A DNA stretch of 9,832 nt from an uncultured Oscillospiraceae bacterium (GCA_934589065.1 CAKTNN010000052.1:1-9832), one strand, 5' to 3'; numbered from the stretch's first letter, positions 1-6,993 are shown. A program made the numbers and translations. Notes: generated by a model not told the origin, from the letters alone.

Positions 1-710
1 TCCAGGTCGGTGCCGGGCTGGCAGAAGAACTCGCACTCCATCTGCTCAAATTCCCGGGTGCGGAAGGTGAAGTTGCCGGGGGTAATTTCATTGCGGAAGG
101 CCTTGCCCACCTGGCAGACACCGAAGGGCAGCTTTTTCCGGGTGGTGCGCTGAATGTTGGCAAAGTTTACGAAGATGCCCTGGGCGGTTTCGGGCCGCAG
201 ATAGACGGTGGAGGAGGAATCCTCGGTGACGCCGATCTGGGTTTTGAACATCAGGTTGAATTTCCGGATGGGGGTAAAGTTGTGCTTGCCGCAGTTGGGG
301 CAGACGACCTCCTCGTGCTCGGCAACGAACTTGTCCATTTCTTCAAAGCTCATGGCGTCCACATTGACGCTCTTACCCGCCTCACAGGCTTCGATCAGCT
401 TGTCGGCCCGCTGACGGGAGCCGCAGCCCTTGCAGTCTACCAGGGGATCGGAGAAGTTGCCCACATGTCCGGTGGTCACCCAGGTGGTGGGGTTCATGAG
501 AATGGCGGCATCCAGACCCACGTTGTAGTCGGATTCCTGAACGAACTTCTTCATCCAGGCCTTCTTCACGTTGTTCTTGAATTCCACGCCCAAGGGGCCG
601 TAGTCCCAGGCGTTTGCCAGGCCGCCGTAGATTTCGGAACCTGCGTAGACATAGCCTCTGTTTTTGCAGAGGTTTACGATCATATCCAGGGTTTTCTCGC
701 TGTTTTTCAT
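1..710 (-). CDS. glyQS: Glycine--tRNA ligase (alpha2 type), N-terminal part, cut by window edge
   Basis: Class II aminoacyl-tRNA synthetase that charges tRNA-Gly in the cytoplasm. The reverse strand reads open from ATG at 710 to the window edge, giving 236 residues of a protein usually about 460 long. The start [20 protein letters not shown] and the block [20 protein letters not shown] (20-39) are typical of the single-chain dimeric GlyRS. Also visible are CxxC pairs at 93/96 and 136/139 (zinc-ribbon-like insertion), RPETAQGIF at 171-179, and class II motif 2 (FRNEITPG at 204-211). The start is supported by GAGG seven bases upstream and a consensus promoter about 35 bp upstream. The 5' leader is only about 30 nt, so no T-box can fit. 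It is distinct from the alpha2beta2 GlyQ/GlyS enzyme. The C-terminal half and anticodon-binding domain lie outside the window. Confidence 0.96.
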   Translation of the reverse strand, partial: MKNSEKTLDMIVNLCKNRGYVYAGSEIYGGLANAWDYGPLGVEFKNNVKKAWMKKFVQESDYNVGLDAAILMNPTTWVTTGHVGNFSDPLVDCKGCGSRQRADKLIEACEAGKSVNVDAMSFEEMDKFVAEHEEVVCPNCGKHNFTPIRKFNLMFKTQIGVTEDSSSTVYLRPETAQGIFVNFANIQRTTRKKLPFGVCQVGKAFRNEITPGNFTFRTREFEQMECEFFCQPGTDL

Positions 711-745
711 TTTCAGGCCTCATTTCTTCTATTGAAGTTTTCCTC

Positions 746-774
746 ATTATACCCAATGCGTCCCCATAAATCAA
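746..774 (-). promoter_or_regulatory. Sigma-A promoter of the glycyl-tRNA synthetase gene
   Basis: On the minus strand, -35 TTGATT (769-774) and -10 TATAAT (746-751) are separated by exactly 17 bp. Transcription would start near 739, leaving a leader of about 30 nt before ATG at 710. Confidence 0.85.
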
Positions 775-833
775 GGGAAAAGGGAAAAAAGGGTGCAATA
801 TCCCTTTCCCACTGCGCCCCTCCTCCCCACGCC

Positions 834-866
834 ATTGCGCACCAGTCCTCAGATTGGCGTGGCAAT
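834..866. repeat. 33-bp palindrome, copy 1 (variant)
   Basis: Outer arms ATTGC/GCAAT are shared with the other copies. The inner arms are CCAGTC/GATTGG around CTCA, instead of GGCAGTG/CACTGCC around CGCA. Both arms changed together, so pairing (one G-T) is retained. Confidence 0.8.
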
Positions 867-1085
867 CTTCTCTCAGACAACCGGGGCAGTCCGTACAAAA
901 GGGAAAAGTCCCTCTCCTGCTGGAGAGGGGTGGCACGGCGAAGCCGTGACGGGGTGAGGAGAAGACGCTGGAAATTCGCAATGCTCAGTAAAGACGCACC
1001 GGCTCCCCTCCACCACCCGTCACGCGCTTTGCGCGTGCCACCCTCCTCCAGCAGGAGGAGGACAGGCGCTGCCTACCCCCGCGTC

Positions 1086-1118
1086 ATTGCGAGGCAGTGC
1101 GCACACTGCCGTGGCAAT
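1086..1118. repeat. 33-bp palindrome, copy 2
   Basis: ATTGC, GA, GGCAGTG, CGCA, CACTGCC, GTG, GCAAT: a perfect 7-bp inner stem and 5-bp outer stem. Identical to the copies at 1338-1370 and 9214-9246. Confidence 0.9.
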
Positions 1119-1337
1119 CTTCTCTCAGTCAACCGGGGCAGTCCGTACAAAAGGGAAAAGCCCCTCTCCTGCTGGAGAGGGGTGGCACGGCGCAGCCGTG
1201 ACGGGGTGAGGAGAAAACGCTGGAAATTCGCAATGCTCAGTAAAGACGCACCGGCTCCCCTCCACCACCCGTCACGCGCTTTGCGCGTGCCACCCTCCTC
1301 CAGCAGGAGGAGGACAGGCGCTGCCTACCCCCGCGTC

Positions 1338-1370
1338 ATTGCGAGGCAGTGCGCACACTGCCGTGGCAAT
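1338..1370. repeat. 33-bp palindrome, copy 3
   Basis: Identical to the copy at 1086-1118, one 252-bp period downstream. Confidence 0.9.
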
Positions 1371-1400
1371 CTTCTCTCAGTCAACCGGGGCAGTCCGTAC

Positions 1401-1433
1401 AAAAGGGAAAAGCCCCTCTCCTGCCGGAGAGGG
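1401..1433 (-). terminator. Rho-independent terminator of the MATE gene, formed from repeat sequence
   Basis: On the minus strand, just after the MATE stop at 1441, arms CCCTCTCC (1433-1426) and GGAGAGGG (1421-1414) enclose GGCA and are followed by CTTTTCCCTTTT (1412-1401). The hairpin is part of truncated repeat copy 3. The U-tract is interrupted by CCC, so efficiency may be moderate. Confidence 0.6.
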
Positions 1434-1440
1434 AGTGTTT

Positions 1441-2790
1441 TCATTTTGCCAGGCGGCGGTAGCTTCTGACAAAGTACCAGATCTCCGCGACGGAGGTAAT
1501 GGTCCAGGAGAAGGCGTACAGCAGGTACAAAGAGGGAATGGTACGGAAATAGGCAAACACGGTGTAAACCCAGATCACCCGGAAGACGCAGGAGCCCAGA
1601 ATCACAATCACCGTGGGCACCAGGCTCTTGCCGATGCCCCGGCAGGCGGAGATGGTGCAGTCCATAAAGGCGCTCAGGGCGTAGGATAGGCACATGATCC
1701 GCATTCTTTGCATACCGGATTCCACGACCTGGGGGCTGTTGGTAAAGAGATACAGGAAGGGACGGCCCAGCAGCAGGAGCCCAACCCCCAGCAGCGCGCC
1801 GGAGCAGAAGGAATAAATCAGGCTGATGCGGTAGGAGGCCAGCATCCGCTTGTGGTCGCCGGCGCCCCAGTTCTGCCCCATAAAGCTGGAACAGGCGGTG
1901 TGGAAGGCCGCCATCACGTTATATACAATGGTATCGGCGTTGGCGGCAGCGGCGTTTCCGGAAACCATGGTGGAATCAAAGGAGTTGACGCCCACCTGAA
2001 TAAAGAGATTTGCCAGGGCAAAAATCATCTGCTGCAGTCCGGCGGGGATGCCCAGGGCCAAAAGGTGTTTGGCCTCCCCCGGGGTAACGCGGAGCTGTTT
2101 TATATCCAGGTGACAGGCACCGGGTATTCTCAGCAGGTACGCAACAATCAGGAACGCCGACAGGTATTGGGAGAGAATGCTCGCCAGGGCCACGCCGTCG
2201 GCAGCCATGTGGAAGCCGATGACGAATACCAGATTCAAAATGATGTTCAAAATTCCGGCGATGCTCAGATATACCAGAGGACGGCGGGTATCGCCGCTGG
2301 CGCTTAAAACGGCGTTGCCGAAATTGAAGATTCCCAAAGCGGGCATCCCCAGAGCGTAAATGCGGAAGTAGAGCACCGCACCGGGAAGCAGATCTTCCTT
2401 GGTGTGAAGGGTTTCCAGCAGGGGAGCCGCCCCCAGAAAGCACAAAACGGCGATGACAAGACCGGCTCCGGCACACAGCACAAGGGCAGTGTGGATGGTA
2501 TCTGCCACCCGCTTATTCTGGCAGGCCCCCAGGTGCTGGGCAACGCAGACATTCACGCCGCTGCCCAGGCCGATGAGAAACCCTGTGAACAGCGTGACAA
2601 GAATGCTGGTGGAGCCCACGGAGCCAAGGGCGGTGGCGCTGGCAAACTTGCCCACAACGGCAACGTCCGCCATATTGAACATCACCTGCAGCAGCTGAGA
2701 GAAGATCAGCGGCAGGCTAAAGAGCAGGATGTTTTTGGAAAGAGAACCCTGGGTCATGGAAATACCCTGATGGCGCGTGACAGAAGACAT
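1441..2790 (-). CDS. MATE family efflux transporter
   Basis: Multidrug/toxin-extrusion antiporter of the inner membrane, expected to export drugs or metabolites using a Na+ or H+ gradient. The 449 residues match the usual family length (about 450). The sequence shows about 12 hydrophobic segments in two homologous halves, starting from the family-typical N-terminal block ILLFSLPLIFSQLLQVMFNM (21-40), with a VVGKFAS segment after it and SGNAAAANADTIVYN plus FMGQNWGAGD in the second half. These are typical of the NorM/DinF-like branch found in Clostridia. The start at 2790 has AAAGGA eight bases upstream. A second in-frame ATG at 2757 (MTQGSLSK) has a weaker AGGG and is a plausible alternative. 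The gene stands alone: a terminator precedes it and the repeat-derived terminator follows. Substrate cannot be assigned. Confidence 0.95.
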   Translation of the reverse strand: MSSVTRHQGISMTQGSLSKNILLFSLPLIFSQLLQVMFNMADVAVVGKFASATALGSVGSTSILVTLFTGFLIGLGSGVNVCVAQHLGACQNKRVADTIHTALVLCAGAGLVIAVLCFLGAAPLLETLHTKEDLLPGAVLYFRIYALGMPALGIFNFGNAVLSASGDTRRPLVYLSIAGILNIILNLVFVIGFHMAADGVALASILSQYLSAFLIVAYLLRIPGACHLDIKQLRVTPGEAKHLLALGIPAGLQQMIFALANLFIQVGVNSFDSTMVSGNAAAANADTIVYNVMAAFHTACSSFMGQNWGAGDHKRMLASYRISLIYSFCSGALLGVGLLLLGRPFLYLFTNSPQVVESGMQRMRIMCLSYALSAFMDCTISACRGIGKSLVPTVIVILGSCVFRVIWVYTVFAYFRTIPSLYLLYAFSWTITSVAEIWYFVRSYRRLAK

Positions 2791-2820
2791 GGGAATATCC
2801 TTTCTTTGCTGTAATATCTG

Positions 2821-2890
2821 AAATAAAAGAAAACCGGTTGTGTGCCAACAGGCGAAACGTCACCGGACATCCTTTTGGGGATGCCCGGTG
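2821..2890 (-). promoter_or_regulatory. Structured leader of the MATE gene (hairpin with possible alternative pairing)
   Basis: A hairpin with 11 of 12 positions paired (arms 2861-2872 and 2879-2890, loop of 6) lies about 70 bp before the MATE start. Its minus-strand 3' arm ends in CCGGTG. The same CCGGT can instead pair with ACCGG further downstream (minus strand, ending at 2834), which is followed by TTTTCTTTTATTT. That gives a weak two-state layout. No known riboswitch class was recognised. Confidence 0.4.
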
Positions 2891-2929
2891 GTAAACTTAC
2901 AAAAATATGCCAAATTCTGAAATCAATTG

Positions 2930-2972
2930 AAAAAACGACCGTTTACGGCCTGCCCATGGTGCAGGCCAAACG
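2930..2972 (-). terminator. Rho-independent terminator after the ADP-ribosylglycohydrolase-family gene
   Basis: On the minus strand, CGTTT plus GGCCTGC pair with GCAGGCC and AAACG (2-nt bulge, 7-nt loop), followed shortly by TTTTTT (2935-2930). It lies 36 bp past the stop codon at 3008. Confidence 0.85.
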
Positions 2973-3007
2973 CTATAGAGAAGGCCGGGGAATGGAGGGC
3001 GGCGTTA

Positions 3008-4108
3008 TCACCGTCCGCCATGGACGTATTTCCGGTCCCAGTCCAGATCAAAAAGCTTGTTGCCCTTTTCCATGCTGCACCCGGCGTTCAAATCGTAGGC
3101 AAGCTCGGAAAGGGTCTGGGCAGGCTCCAGGCACTCTATGTAGAAGCCGGGCAGGGCGGATTCTCCCAGCCGGGCCCCCAGAATGCTGCCGGCAACCGCA
3201 CCCACGGCGGCACTGCGCCCGGAGTGGTTTACGGCGGTGATCATGGCGGTATCAAAGCTCTTGGGATTCATCAGGCAGGCATATACGGCTCCCGCCAGCA
3301 CCTGGGCGGCGTTTCCGCAGCGCAGCTGCTCCATGGCAACGGCGGGGGACAGCCGGGAATCCTCGGCAAGGGAGACTGCCAGATTCAGAAGATTGGAAAT
3401 TTCAAAGCATTGGCTGTACTGGTGCCCAAACTGATTTTTCAGAGCCTGGGTGGTTTCCAGCACCAGGTTTTTCATGGGAACATCCGGGGAGGATAGGCTC
3501 TTGCTCACCAAGTGGGTCAGGGCCGCGCCGGAGAGAAAGGCCAGGGGACTGCCGTGGGACAGGGCAACGACTTCCGCCCCCAACAGATCCAGTTCCGGCT
3601 GCTCCACCGGGTACAGGTGGCTGAAAAGGCCCACCGCCGCAGCGGAGGTGAGACTTCCGGGGGTGGTGGAGGAATTGAACCGGGCCTCCATCCCGCCCAA
3701 AGTATCCCGGCTCAGGGCATCCAGCATTCGGGTGTCCATGCAGTGGCGGCGGCACATATCCGGCTGACACAGCAGCCAGCAGAAGGTGGTGGCAGGTCGC
3801 CCCCAGGGACGCTGGGATGCGGCCCACTCCCGGCTGGACAGGCCCACATACCGGTGCAGGGGCAGCATTTTCCCGGTCATCTGTCCCCGGGTGATGGCGA
3901 GCAGCAGGCCGTTGATCGTAAAAGCAGCCAGCTGGGTATAGGAGGTTACATCGGCATAGCCGTTTACCAGGTCATAGCCCAAAAGGCCGTTGGGGCCGTA
4001 GTTCTGCCGAATTTCCTGCAGGCTCAGGCTGTCTACCGTGTAGCCCATGGCATCTCCCACAGCCAGACCCAGCAGGGAGCCCCGGAGATAGGAAAGGGAA
4101 TCCTTCAT
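3008..4108 (-). CDS. ADP-ribosylglycohydrolase-family protein with degraded catalytic motifs
   Basis: The fold is recognised from the N-terminal GLAVGDAMG (14-22), the helix around TQLAAFTINGLL (58-69), and the C-terminal AVGAVAGSILGARLGESALP (301-320); 366 residues is near the family norm. Active members (DraG/ARH3-like) remove ADP-ribose from proteins or small molecules with two Mg2+ ions held by a DDT motif after the first block and a D-x-D-S/T motif before the C-terminal AGxxxGA. Here the first reads TSYTQ (55-59) and the second HSGRSA (295-300), so the key aspartates are absent at both sites. It is probably a pseudoenzyme or binding protein; I infer no specific ligand. Start ATG 4108 has AAGGAGGG eight bases upstream. 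It is transcribed alone between a consensus promoter and a strong terminator. A Cys-rich stretch lies near residues 109-124. Confidence 0.85.
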   Translation of the reverse strand: MKDSLSYLRGSLLGLAVGDAMGYTVDSLSLQEIRQNYGPNGLLGYDLVNGYADVTSYTQLAAFTINGLLLAITRGQMTGKMLPLHRYVGLSSREWAASQRPWGRPATTFCWLLCQPDMCRRHCMDTRMLDALSRDTLGGMEARFNSSTTPGSLTSAAAVGLFSHLYPVEQPELDLLGAEVVALSHGSPLAFLSGAALTHLVSKSLSSPDVPMKNLVLETTQALKNQFGHQYSQCFEISNLLNLAVSLAEDSRLSPAVAMEQLRCGNAAQVLAGAVYACLMNPKSFDTAMITAVNHSGRSAAVGAVAGSILGARLGESALPGFYIECLEPAQTLSELAYDLNAGCSMEKGNKLFDLDWDRKYVHGGR

Positions 4109-4140
4109 CCTGCTGCCCTCCTTCCGTAGATGTTTTCCTT

Positions 4141-4169
4141 ATTATATAAGCTCCACCGGGAAAATGCAA
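4141..4169 (-). promoter_or_regulatory. Sigma-A promoter of the ADP-ribosylglycohydrolase-family gene
   Basis: On the minus strand, -35 TTGCAT (4164-4169), a 17-bp spacer and a perfect -10 TATAAT (4141-4146). It sits just past the terminator of the upstream operon, so the gene is an independent unit. Confidence 0.85.
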
Positions 4170-4180
4170 GGATGGGAGCA

Positions 4181-4212
4181 AAAGAAATCGCCACTCCGTA
4201 AGGGGAGTGGCG
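4181..4212 (-). terminator. Rho-independent terminator of the trpXYZ operon
   Basis: Perfect 9-bp stem CGCCACTCC/GGAGTGGCG (4204-4212 and 4189-4197), 6-nt loop, then ATTTCTTT on the minus strand. It is 16 bp past the trpZ stop. Confidence 0.88.
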
Positions 4213-4228
4213 GGAAAGGTTCAGCCGG

Positions 4229-5014
4229 TTATTCCGCACTGAAGAGCATCCGGTCGCTTTCCACATGGAAGACCTTCAGCAGCTCCTGGGTGGTCATGTT
4301 CTTTCTGGCGTCTCCGTCCAGCTCCAGCACGATTTTTCCATCGTTCATCATAACGGTGCGGTTGCCCAGAGCCAGGGCGGAGGGAATGTTGTGAGTGATC
4401 ATCATGCAGGTGATGTGGTTTTCCGCGACGATGGTTTTGGTCAGGGTCAGCACCTTTTCTGCGGTGGCAGGATCCAGGGCGGCGGTGTGCTCATCCAATA
4501 GCAGCAGCTTGGGGGTCACCAGGGTTGCCATCAAAAGCGTCAGGGCTTGCCGCTGTCCGCCGGAGAGCAGACCAACGGGGTGATCCATCCGGTCTTCCAG
4601 ACCGAGGCCCAGCATGGAGAGCTTCTCCCGGAATTCCGTCCGGTCGGCCTTCGTGACGGTGGAGAAGGGGGAGCGGGCATGGGAAGCCCGGAGATAGGCA
4701 AGGGCCATATTTTCTTCAATGGTCATATTGGGAGCGGTGCCCCGGAGGGGGTCCTGGAAAAGTCTGCCGATCACCTTGCTGCGCTTGTAGTCCGGATGGG
4801 CCGTGATGTCCTGCCCATCCAGAATGACAGAGCCGGTATCCGGTCGGAAAGACCCGGCAATGGCCCCAAACAGGGTGGATTTTCCGGCGCCGTTAGAGCC
4901 AAGAACCGTTACAAAATCCCCGGGGGCAAGGTGAAGATCGATGCCCTTCAGGGCCTTTTTTTCGTTTACGGTGCCAATGCCGAAGGTTTTGGTAATGTTG
5001 GTCAGAGTCAGCAT
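4229..5014 (-). CDS. trpZ: ABC transporter ATP-binding protein, predicted tryptophan uptake
   Basis: Cytoplasmic ATPase that powers the importer formed with the two upstream genes. All nucleotide-binding motifs are intact in its 261 residues: Walker A GSNGAGKST (39-47), Q-loop Gln87 (GRLFQDP), signature LSGGQ (150-154), Walker B LLLLDE with D174/E175, and H-loop His208 (MMITHN). The form GRLFQDP...GTAPNMTIEEN is typical of the COG1101 ATPases that partner COG2984/COG4120 proteins. The start ATG at 5014 is chosen because AAGGAG sits just upstream and it overlaps the trpY stop by 7 nt (ATGCTGA), a sign of translational coupling; longer in-frame extensions run into trpY. It contains no tryptophan. 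The substrate is inferred from the T-box specifier and leader peptide upstream, not from this protein itself. Confidence 0.93.
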   Translation of the reverse strand: MLTLTNITKTFGIGTVNEKKALKGIDLHLAPGDFVTVLGSNGAGKSTLFGAIAGSFRPDTGSVILDGQDITAHPDYKRSKVIGRLFQDPLRGTAPNMTIEENMALAYLRASHARSPFSTVTKADRTEFREKLSMLGLGLEDRMDHPVGLLSGGQRQALTLLMATLVTPKLLLLDEHTAALDPATAEKVLTLTKTIVAENHITCMMITHNIPSALALGNRTVMMNDGKIVLELDGDARKNMTTQELLKVFHVESDRMLFSAE

Positions 5015-5886
5015 TTTTTGGCTCCTTTCTTTTCGCTCCGCACGGCGGGCAGGCCGATGGCAAGGGCGACGATGACGGCGGAGATGAGTTTCAGGCACTC
5101 GCTGGGCAGATCCAGCCGCAGAGCCAGGGCAATGATGAACCGGTAAATCACGGAGCCCAGCACCGCGCCCAGAATCTTGACGCCCACCTTGCCCCTGGGG
5201 GTCAGAGTGTCTCCGATGATCAGGGAGGCAAGGCCGATGATCACCATGCCTGTGCCCAGGTTAATGTCGGCGGTCTTCTGGTACTGGGCAAGGATTGCGC
5301 CGGAAAGGGCCGTCAGGGCGTTGGCAACGCACAGGCCAACGGTGACGGTAAAGGCGGTATTGATGGAGCTGGCCCGAACCATATCCGGATTGTCGCCGGT
5401 GGCGCGGATGGAAAGTCCCAGCCGGGTCTTGAGAAACAGGGCCAGCAGCCCCGCTGCCACCAGGGCCAGCACTGCGGCGGGAACAAGGCGGTAAAAGCTG
5501 CCAAGGTAGGGCTTTAGATAGCCAAAAACCGTCTGGGCTTTCAGCATACTCACATTGGAAGAAAAGCCCATTACCGCCAGGTTTACGGTGTAGAGGCCGG
5601 TGTTGGTGATGATGCCTGCCAGAATGGAGGGAATCCGCATTTTCGTCTGCAAAAAGGCGGTGATAAATCCTGCCAGAGCCCCTGCTGCCATGGCGGCAGG
5701 GATCGCCAGCAGCGGATGCCCGGCAACCGCAATGGTAGCCGATACGGCACAGCCCAGGGTGAATGCACCGTCGGTGGTCATATCGGCGATATTCAGGGTG
5801 CGGTAGCTTAGAAAGAGCGCCAGGGCAACCAGAGCGTAGATGCAGCCCAGTTCCAAAGCGCTGATAATCACGGCGAATGAAATCAT
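5008..5886 (-). CDS. trpY: ABC transporter permease, predicted tryptophan uptake
   Basis: Membrane channel subunit of the COG4120 type, related to the BPD_transp_2 (LivH-like) permeases. Its 292 residues contain about eight hydrophobic helices, starting with ISFAVIISALELGCIYALVA. A cytoplasmic loop around residues 165-195 (RLGLSIRATGDNPDMVRASS) resembles the ATPase-contact loop of this family. An upstream ATG at 5910 is in frame, but the start at 5886 is preferred: AAAGGAGAGG lies directly before it and would otherwise be inside the gene. It follows trpX after a 69-bp gap containing a strong hairpin, and overlaps trpZ. Like its partners it has no tryptophan, which is notable for an integral membrane protein. 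Confidence 0.93.
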   Translation of the reverse strand: MISFAVIISALELGCIYALVALALFLSYRTLNIADMTTDGAFTLGCAVSATIAVAGHPLLAIPAAMAAGALAGFITAFLQTKMRIPSILAGIITNTGLYTVNLAVMGFSSNVSMLKAQTVFGYLKPYLGSFYRLVPAAVLALVAAGLLALFLKTRLGLSIRATGDNPDMVRASSINTAFTVTVGLCVANALTALSGAILAQYQKTADINLGTGMVIIGLASLIIGDTLTPRGKVGVKILGAVLGSVIYRFIIALALRLDLPSECLKLISAVIVALAIGLPAVRSEKKGAKKC

Positions 5887-5911
5887 GGAATCCTCTCCTT
5901 TTACTTCCATA

Positions 5912-5945
5912 CCGCAGTCCCGGCGGTATCCTGCCGGGACTGCGG
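5912..5945 (-). other. 13-bp perfect hairpin between trpX and trpY
   Basis: CCGCAGTCCCGGC and GCCGGGACTGCGG pair perfectly around an 8-nt loop. No U-tract follows, so it is not a simple terminator. It lies between the stop of the binding protein and the RBS of the permease. Such elements often protect the 3' end of upstream mRNA, which would fit the need for more binding protein than permease; that role is inferred. Confidence 0.75.
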
Positions 5946-5955
5946 GAGAACTTGC

Positions 5956-6993
5956 TTATTCGGCGGTGGTGACCTCTACCAGGGAGCCTGCCATGGCCTT
6001 GAATACGGAGTAGTCAATGCCCAGCTTTGCGGCGGTGTCGGTGTTGACGGTGATGATGCCGCCGTCCATTACGTGATATTCGGGGATTGCACCGCCCAGC
6101 AGGATGTCAACGGTCATGTCGGCGGTGTAGGTTCCAAGGTCGGTGTAGTTCACGCCGGAGGTGGTGAAGGCGCCTGCGGCAACGAAGGAATCGGCACCGG
6201 TGTAGTGGGGGATTCCGGCATCGTTCAGGATTTCTGCAACGGCGCTCTCAACAGCCATAATCGCATTGTCGGTGGGGGTGAATACGGCCTGCACCCGACC
6301 AACCAGGGCGCTGGCGGCGGTAAGCACTTCATCGGCGGAGTTGCCGGTCTTTTCAATGTAGGCAATGCCCTTGCTGTCCAGGTATTCCTTAGCCTGGGCA
6401 ATGGGGGTAATGGAGTTGACTTCACTGTTGGAGTACAGAAGACCCACGGTCTGGATGTCAGGCTGTGCGGCGAGCATCATGTCCAGAATGAAGGGGGTGT
6501 TCAGGGCATCAGAGGTGCCGGTGACGTTGGGCAGCCCCGTCAGGCTGGCAGAGGCGGGATCGGAGATGGCGGCGTAGATCACGGGGATGTTGGCGTCCTC
6601 GGCGGCGGTGGTCATGGTGGTGGCAGCCAGGGTGGCGATGGGGATAATGGCATCCACGCCGTCGGATACCACCTGAGCGCCGATCTGGTTCAGGACGGTG
6701 GCATCGTCCTGACCGTTGTAGTCCTTGTAGTTAATGGTAATGCCCTTGCCGGCGGCGGCCTTTGTCAGCTCTGCTTCAATGGCGGTGCGAATTTCGTCCA
6801 TGGATGCGTGGTCCAGCTGCTGGACAATGGCTACGTTGAAGGTCTTGCCTGCCTCCGTTTCGGCAGTTTCCGTAACGGCAGCGGTGGTTTCCGGGGCGGC
6901 GGTTGTGGCGGCGGGAGCTGCGGAAGAACCGCAGGCGGCGAACAGGGAGGCGGAGAGAATCAGGCTGGCAGCGACAGTAAAGAACTTTTTCAT
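5956..6993 (-). CDS. trpX: ABC transporter substrate-binding lipoprotein, predicted tryptophan uptake
   Basis: Membrane-anchored extracellular receptor of the COG2984 (PF04392) family. The N-terminus has KK, a hydrophobic core and LFAAC, giving a lipobox with Cys21 as the lipidated residue. Residues 22-50 are an Ala/Thr/Glu-rich linker. The folded domain starts near 51 (TFNVAIVQQLDHASMDEIRT) and carries family hallmarks such as YNGQDD, PVIYAAISDP, VGLLYSNSEVNS and FTPTDNAI. Length (345) is normal. The start ATG at 6993 has AAAAGGAG eight bases upstream; the same GGAGUUA is complementary to a sequence upstream (6999-7048). It is first in an operon with the permease and ATPase, led by a Trp-type T-box. 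It contains no tryptophan. Family members are known to bind Trp or Tyr; the Trp assignment here rests on the leader. Confidence 0.94.
   Translation of the reverse strand: MKKFFTVAASLILSASLFAACGSSAAPAATTAAPETTAAVTETAETEAGKTFNVAIVQQLDHASMDEIRTAIEAELTKAAAGKGITINYKDYNGQDDATVLNQIGAQVVSDGVDAIIPIATLAATTMTTAAEDANIPVIYAAISDPASASLTGLPNVTGTSDALNTPFILDMMLAAQPDIQTVGLLYSNSEVNSITPIAQAKEYLDSKGIAYIEKTGNSADEVLTAASALVGRVQAVFTPTDNAIMAVESAVAEILNDAGIPHYTGADSFVAAGAFTTSGVNYTDLGTYTADMTVDILLGGAIPEYHVMDGGIITVNTDTAAKLGIDYSVFKAMAGSLVEVTTAE

Larger units (their letters stand above)
829..1433. repeat. 252-bp tandem repeat array, about 2.4 copies, built from nested palindromes
   Basis: Three successive copies start at 829, 1081 and 1333 with an exact 252-bp period; the third is cut short at about 1433 next to the MATE gene. 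Copies 2 and 3 are almost identical over their shared length. Copy 1 differs mainly in its first 35 bp and in a few single bases. Each full unit contains, in order, a 33-bp palindrome, a hairpin CCCCTCTCC/GGAGAGGGG followed by CACGGC/GCCGTG, a spacer of about 50 bp, and an inverted diverged copy of that hairpin pair (GCGC/GCGC, then CCTCC/GGAGG). No transposase or other credible gene is present. It resembles a non-autonomous MITE- or REP-like element that was tandemly amplified. This accounts for most of the 720-1440 gap between genes. Confidence 0.92.

Noticed and set aside
711..830. T-box leader for the glycyl-tRNA synthetase gene
   Set aside because: The promoter at 746-774 leaves only about 30 nt of leader and no T-box motif is present.
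829..1433. CRISPR array
   Set aside because: The repeated unit is 252 bp with nested palindromes, there are no unique spacers, and no cas genes are nearby.
282..1469. 395-codon open frame on the plus strand
   Set aside because: It runs antisense through the glycyl-tRNA synthetase gene and then the 252-bp repeats. The period is 84 codons, so the frame stays open across copies by arithmetic. No RBS or family resemblance.
2821..2890. Guanidine (mini-ykkC) riboswitch before the MATE gene
   Set aside because: No pair of hairpins with ACGR loops is present.
5015..5098. Extended trpZ start at 5098
   Set aside because: The extension (Arg-rich) overlaps trpY; ATG 5014 has the RBS and the family-typical MLTLTNITK start.
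5887..5910. Longer trpY start at 5910
   Set aside because: The strong RBS AAAGGAGAGG lies inside this extension and directly precedes the ATG at 5886.
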